From the NCBI GenBank assembly GCA_013329175.1, contig DUKR01000111.1:19890-29229 (forward strand): 9,340 nucleotides of DNA, in the 5' to 3' direction. Source of the stretch: Candidatus Woesearchaeota archaeon. Lineage in GTDB: Archaea > Nanobdellota > Nanobdellia > Woesearchaeales > UBA11716. Below, piece by piece: positions 6,631 through 9,340 of this stretch (position 1 is the first letter of the stretch; every line of letters begins with the position of its first letter). The notes beneath the pieces were generated by a model that saw only the letters and a list, made by a program, of their open reading frames with translations, made no database searches and had not been told where the DNA came from. The position numbers and the translations under genes are program-made.

Positions 6631-8355
6631 ATGCCAAAAAATGCCATTGCTGGGAAGGAACAGCAATACTTTCAGGAGCTCATTGCATGGGTAAAATCTC
6701 AGAAGCCTGATAAGGGCGCCATCGCAAAGAAAAAGTATCAGCTAGCCAGAACCATTGGCATCAAGAAAGTGCCTAAGGACATCTTAGTCTATCTGCATGC
6801 GATAGGCGATGACGTTGAGGCAATAAGGCCGTACCTGCAGAGCAAGCCGACGCGCACGATTTCAGGTGTTGCGGTTGTCGCTACGATGACCAGGCCCTCA
6901 ATGTGCCCGCATGGCAGTTGCACGTTCTGTCCTGGGGGGCTGAACAGCTATTTTGGGAACACACCAAAGAGCTACACTGGAAAAGAGCCTTCCACCATGC
7001 GGGGGATACGCAATGATTTTGACCCGTACAGGATAATTTTCAACAGGCTCGAGCACTACATCGCCATAGGCCAGAGCCCTGATAAGGTTGAGCAGATTGT
7101 GATGGGCGGGACGTTCCCTGGCTTTCCCAAAAAATACCAGGAGCAGTATGCGTACTATTCCTTCAAGGCATACAATGATTTCTCACAATTGTTCTTCCAT
7201 GACGGGGAATTTGACATCGCTGCATTCAAGGAGTTTTTTGAGCTTCCCGCTGACGTGGGGGACAAAAGGCGTGAGGAAAATGTTACCCGCAAGATTCTTG
7301 CCTTGAAAGAGCAGGAAGTAAAGAGCATGGAAGAGGAACAGATTGCAAATGAGGCTGCTGCTATCAGGTGCATAGGCCTGACTATTGAGACCAAGCCAGA
7401 CTGGGGATTTCTCTCTCATGGCCTTGAGCTGCTTCGCCTTGGCGCAACAAGGATTGAGCTGGGGATACAGAATGTGTATGATGAGAGCCTTGCGGTGACG
7501 CATAGGGGGCATACGCTCGCCGATACGAAGAAAAGCATAGCTGAGCTTCGCGACCTTGGCTTCAAGCTGAATTTCCACGTGATGCCTGGCCTTCCTGGAG
7601 TTGATGGGAGAAGGATATCGCATGAGATGGACGTTGCGTCTCTTCGCACTATCTTTGATTCTCCTGATTTCCGTCCTGACATGCTGAAGGTTTATCCGTG
7701 CATGGTGATGCCTGGAACTGAACTTGAGAAATCATATAAGGCAGGGGTATTCACTCCGTTATCAACAGCAGAAGCTGCTGAGTTGATTGTTGAACTGTAT
7801 CGCATGGTGCCTGAGTACTGCCGTATCATGAGGGTGCAGCGGGATATTCCCACCTATGCGACGGTGTCAGGAGTTGACCGGACGAATCTTCGGCAGTATG
7901 TTGACGAATTGGCACGGGAAAAGGGCGTCATCTCCAGGGATATACGGGCACGGGAAATCATGGCAGGGGAGATTTTAGGAGAGCCTGCGCTTGTTGTGCG
8001 GGACTATGAGGCATCAGGCGGCAGGGAATTTTTTATCTCGATGGAAGCTGATGATACCTTGCTGGGATTTGTGCGCCTGCGGCTTCCTCCAAGGTCACTG
8101 CACCCAGCAATTACCCCCTCATCTGCGTTGATTCGTGAATTGCATGTGTATGGCCAGGCAGTGATGATAGGCAAGAAGGAGCATGGCAGGGCTCAGCATA
8201 AGGGATTTGGCAAGCGGCTGATGGCAAAGGCTGAGTCAATAGGTAAAGCGCATGGCAGGGATAAGATGGTAGTAATATCAGGGATTGGTGCCAGGGAGTA
8301 TTTTCGCAGGTTGGGGTACGGGAGAGAAGGCCCCTATATGGTAAAGGCTCTGTAG
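6631..8355 (+). CDS. elp3: Archaeal Elp3: radical SAM tRNA U34 carboxymethyltransferase with GNAT domain
   Basis: A 574-residue protein from ATG 6631, or 580 from the in-frame ATG at 6613, which has no ribosome binding site. Elp3 uses a 4Fe-4S cluster, S-adenosylmethionine and acetyl-CoA to begin cm5U formation at wobble U34. Archaeal Elp3 is known to work without the other Elongator subunits. The cluster motif CPHGSCTFCPGG gives cysteines 92, 97 and 100, with the Elp3-typical CX4CX2C spacing. KPTRTISGVAVVATMTRP before it and VMGGTFPGFP after it are family-typical. The TIETKPDW, IQNVYD and HVMPGLPG segments belong to the radical SAM barrel. The C-terminal GNAT domain (about 450-574) has RELHVYG and the acetyl-CoA loop QHKGFGKRL. 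It lies 48 bases after gatE and is probably co-transcribed with gatDE. Confidence 0.95.
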   Translation: MPKNAIAGKEQQYFQELIAWVKSQKPDKGAIAKKKYQLARTIGIKKVPKDILVYLHAIGDDVEAIRPYLQSKPTRTISGVAVVATMTRPSMCPHGSCTFCPGGLNSYFGNTPKSYTGKEPSTMRGIRNDFDPYRIIFNRLEHYIAIGQSPDKVEQIVMGGTFPGFPKKYQEQYAYYSFKAYNDFSQLFFHDGEFDIAAFKEFFELPADVGDKRREENVTRKILALKEQEVKSMEEEQIANEAAAIRCIGLTIETKPDWGFLSHGLELLRLGATRIELGIQNVYDESLAVTHRGHTLADTKKSIAELRDLGFKLNFHVMPGLPGVDGRRISHEMDVASLRTIFDSPDFRPDMLKVYPCMVMPGTELEKSYKAGVFTPLSTAEAAELIVELYRMVPEYCRIMRVQRDIPTYATVSGVDRTNLRQYVDELAREKGVISRDIRAREIMAGEILGEPALVVRDYEASGGREFFISMEADDTLLGFVRLRLPPRSLHPAITPSSALIRELHVYGQAVMIGKKEHGRAQHKGFGKRLMAKAESIGKAHGRDKMVVISGIGAREYFRRLGYGREGPYMVKAL

Positions 8356-8384
8356 ACGCAGCCCTTTCTGCAAGCCTGCCGGAA

Positions 8385-8840
8385 TCACAGCAAAAAATAC
8401 CCATAGCCAAGCATCCCTCCGATAACTGCACCCCCAATCACGTCAATAAAGAAATGCTCCTTCAGGTACATCCTTGAGTAAGTCACAAGCCCCCACACAG
8501 CAAGAGAGCAAGCAAAGAACACTGCATCGCCTGCATGCAGCACGTTCAGGGCAATGACAAGCAGGGTGATCCTTTCGGTATGGATTGACGGGAAGCTGCC
8601 GGCATCATATATCTCATGCAGAGCCATCCTCCGCTTTCTTGGGATTGGCCTATCCTTTCTGTACGCGAGCTTAACGAGGGTGCACACCATCTCACCGATG
8701 ATAAACAGCAAGGCAAACGTCAACGCAAAGGAAAGGTTGATGCGCAGCATGTACAGAAGAAACAATCCATACACAAACGGCGTGCCAAAAAGGGTTATGG
8801 AAGAAAATAATTTGTCTATGCAATAGCGGATGAGGCTCAT
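8385..8840 (-). CDS. PAP2-superfamily membrane phosphatase
   Basis: A 151-residue integral membrane protein with the full phosphatase signature: KX6RP as KLAYRKDRP (57-65), PSxH as PSIH (84-87), and SRX5HX3D as SRMYLKEHFFID (122-133). The usual glycine in PSGH is isoleucine, but the catalytic H87, H129 and D133 are present. Hydrophobic segments lie near 12-35, 36-56, 90-120 and 130-150. PAP2 enzymes remove phosphate from lipid phosphates or diphosphates. In an archaeon a likely substrate is dolichyl diphosphate or a phosphatidate-like ether lipid; the sequence does not decide. It starts 21 bases after the HPF-like gene on the same strand, so it is probably translated from that transcript. No clear ribosome binding site is visible. 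Its stop converges with elp3 across 29 bases. Confidence 0.9.
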   Translation of the reverse strand: MSLIRYCIDKLFSSITLFGTPFVYGLFLLYMLRINLSFALTFALLFIIGEMVCTLVKLAYRKDRPIPRKRRMALHEIYDAGSFPSIHTERITLLVIALNVLHAGDAVFFACSLAVWGLVTYSRMYLKEHFFIDVIGGAVIGGMLGYGYFLL

Positions 8841-8861
8841 GCTGAGGAGAAAGCCATAGCC

Positions 8862-9161
8862 CTACATAAATCTTCTCTCCAGCTGCGTTCCGATGTTGTC
8901 AAGCGTCTTGCGAAGGGCAGCATGCATGCTCCAGTTAGTATCGGATGACTCTACAGGCTTTCCCGGTGCCACAAGCTTGGTGAGGAACTGGTATTGCTTT
9001 TGCGTCCCTTCCCTACTGTAGAGCTTGAGGTGTATGTGCAATGATGCATCGCTGCTGATGAGTTTCTGGTACTTGTCAAGGTACTGCGAGGCTATCTCAA
9101 TGACAGCATCTCTCTCGTCCTGCTTTAGATTCCTAGAACCAGATAGTTGTACTTCCCCCAC
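8862..9161 (-). CDS. HPF/RaiA-like ribosome-associated protein
   Basis: A 99-residue protein with the layout of the ribosome hibernation factor fold: strand VQLSGSRNL (4-12), helix DERDAVIEIASQYLDKYQKL (15-34), strand SLHIHLKLYSREG (40-52), two further strands (about 56-72), then WSMHAALRKTLDNIGTQL (77-94) in place of the final helix. The last segment resembles the DMYAAIDxxxDKLxRQL helix of bacterial HPF. This is a fold-level judgement, since identity looks low and another small alpha-beta RNA-binding family is possible. There is no C-terminal dimerisation extension, so it would be the short form. The start is GTG; in-frame alternatives are poor, and a TATA-like box lies 28 bases upstream, which implies a leaderless message. 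PAP2 follows in the same operon. Confidence 0.6.
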   Translation of the reverse strand: MGEVQLSGSRNLKQDERDAVIEIASQYLDKYQKLISSDASLHIHLKLYSREGTQKQYQFLTKLVAPGKPVESSDTNWSMHAALRKTLDNIGTQLERRFM

Positions 9162-9185
9162 AATAGGCTGTACTGGTTTCTAAAG

Positions 9186-9192
9186 TATTTAA
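9186..9192 (-). promoter_or_regulatory. TATA-like box for the HPF-like/PAP2 operon
   Basis: Read on the minus strand, TTAAATA preceded by the purine-rich CGAAACCA makes a good archaeal BRE plus TATA pair. Its centre is about 28 bases before the GTG at 9161, which predicts leaderless initiation and supports that start codon. Confidence 0.5.
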
Positions 9193-9213
9193 TGGTTTCG
9201 GACATTTGGCTTA

Positions 9214-9286
9214 GTGTCCTAATATCGTTCCCAGAGCATCCAATTCTCCTCAAGGGAATAGTGGGTCAAGAACGATTTAAGGACAC
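9214..9286. repeat. Large imperfect inverted repeat upstream of the HPF-like gene
   Basis: GTGTCCTAATATCGTTC (9214-9230) and GAACGATTTAAGGACAC (9270-9286) are complementary at 15 of 17 positions. Inside them a short CCA/TGG pairing and a small hairpin (ATTCTCC, loop TCAA, GGGAAT, one bulged T) can stack. The result is a nested stem-loop of about 73 bases. It could be a structured RNA, an operator region for a divergent gene, or the end of a mobile element. A 39-codon minus-strand frame runs through it (9219-9338); its predicted sequence looks protein-like (VPYFPRVLKSFL, SLEENWMLWERY), but it stops inside the left arm and may be a gene remnant. Confidence 0.5.
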
Positions 9287-9340
9287 GAGGAAAATAAGGC
9301 ACTCCTCCACAATTCTGAAAAGCAATCGGGTTAGCCATTA

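Noticed and set aside
8356..8384. Hairpin terminator between convergent elp3 and PAP2
   Set aside because: The best stem is GCAG/CTGC, four pairs, with no T run; too weak to call.
9296..9309. GGCACTCCTCC resembling the complement of the repeated element core
   Set aside because: Only about 11 bases agree and the flanks do not, so it is not counted as a third copy.

Overview
The window is archaeal. It carries gatD and gatE, subunits of the Glu-tRNA(Gln) amidotransferase that is known only from Archaea. It also carries an archaeal-type stand-alone Elp3 and a PIN-ATPase-KH protein of the archaeal COG1855 type. TATA-like boxes sit about 25-30 bases upstream of several start codons, and Shine-Dalgarno sites match the archaeal 16S tail. 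Compact genes, a GatE without its insertion domain and a very short HPF-like protein fit a DPANN-type lineage (for example Woesearchaeota or Pacearchaeota). That placement is an inference, because there is no rRNA here.

Layout: 1-426 is a non-coding leader whose first 183 bases are copy 1 of a repeated element. 427-1332 (+) is a DUF368 membrane protein, a family shown in bacteria to translocate polyprenyl phosphate. Three inverted repeats follow at 1313-1418, two of them mutually exclusive. 1461-3335 (+) is the PIN-ATPase-KH protein. 3336-3851 is a gene-poor stretch with a pyrimidine/T-rich tract and copy 2 of the element. 3852-5144 gatD, 5161-6582 gatE and 6631-8355 elp3 (all +) are closely spaced and look like one tRNA-directed operon. 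On the minus strand, a HPF/RaiA-like gene (8862-9161) is followed by a PAP2 phosphatase (8385-8840), converging on elp3. The right end (9162-9340) holds the minus-strand promoter and a large imperfect hairpin.

Function: GatDE converts Glu-tRNA(Gln) to Gln-tRNA(Gln). Elp3 begins carboxymethylation of wobble U34, a position that also matters for Gln, Glu and Lys tRNAs, so the operon serves tRNA charging and decoding. The HPF-like protein would add ribosome protection. DUF368 and PAP2 could both act in recycling the isoprenoid phosphate lipid carrier, though they lie far apart and on opposite strands.

The most unusual points are the GatE that lacks its whole AspRS-like insertion domain, the two diverged copies of a 183-base intergenic element, and the hairpin cluster after DUF368.
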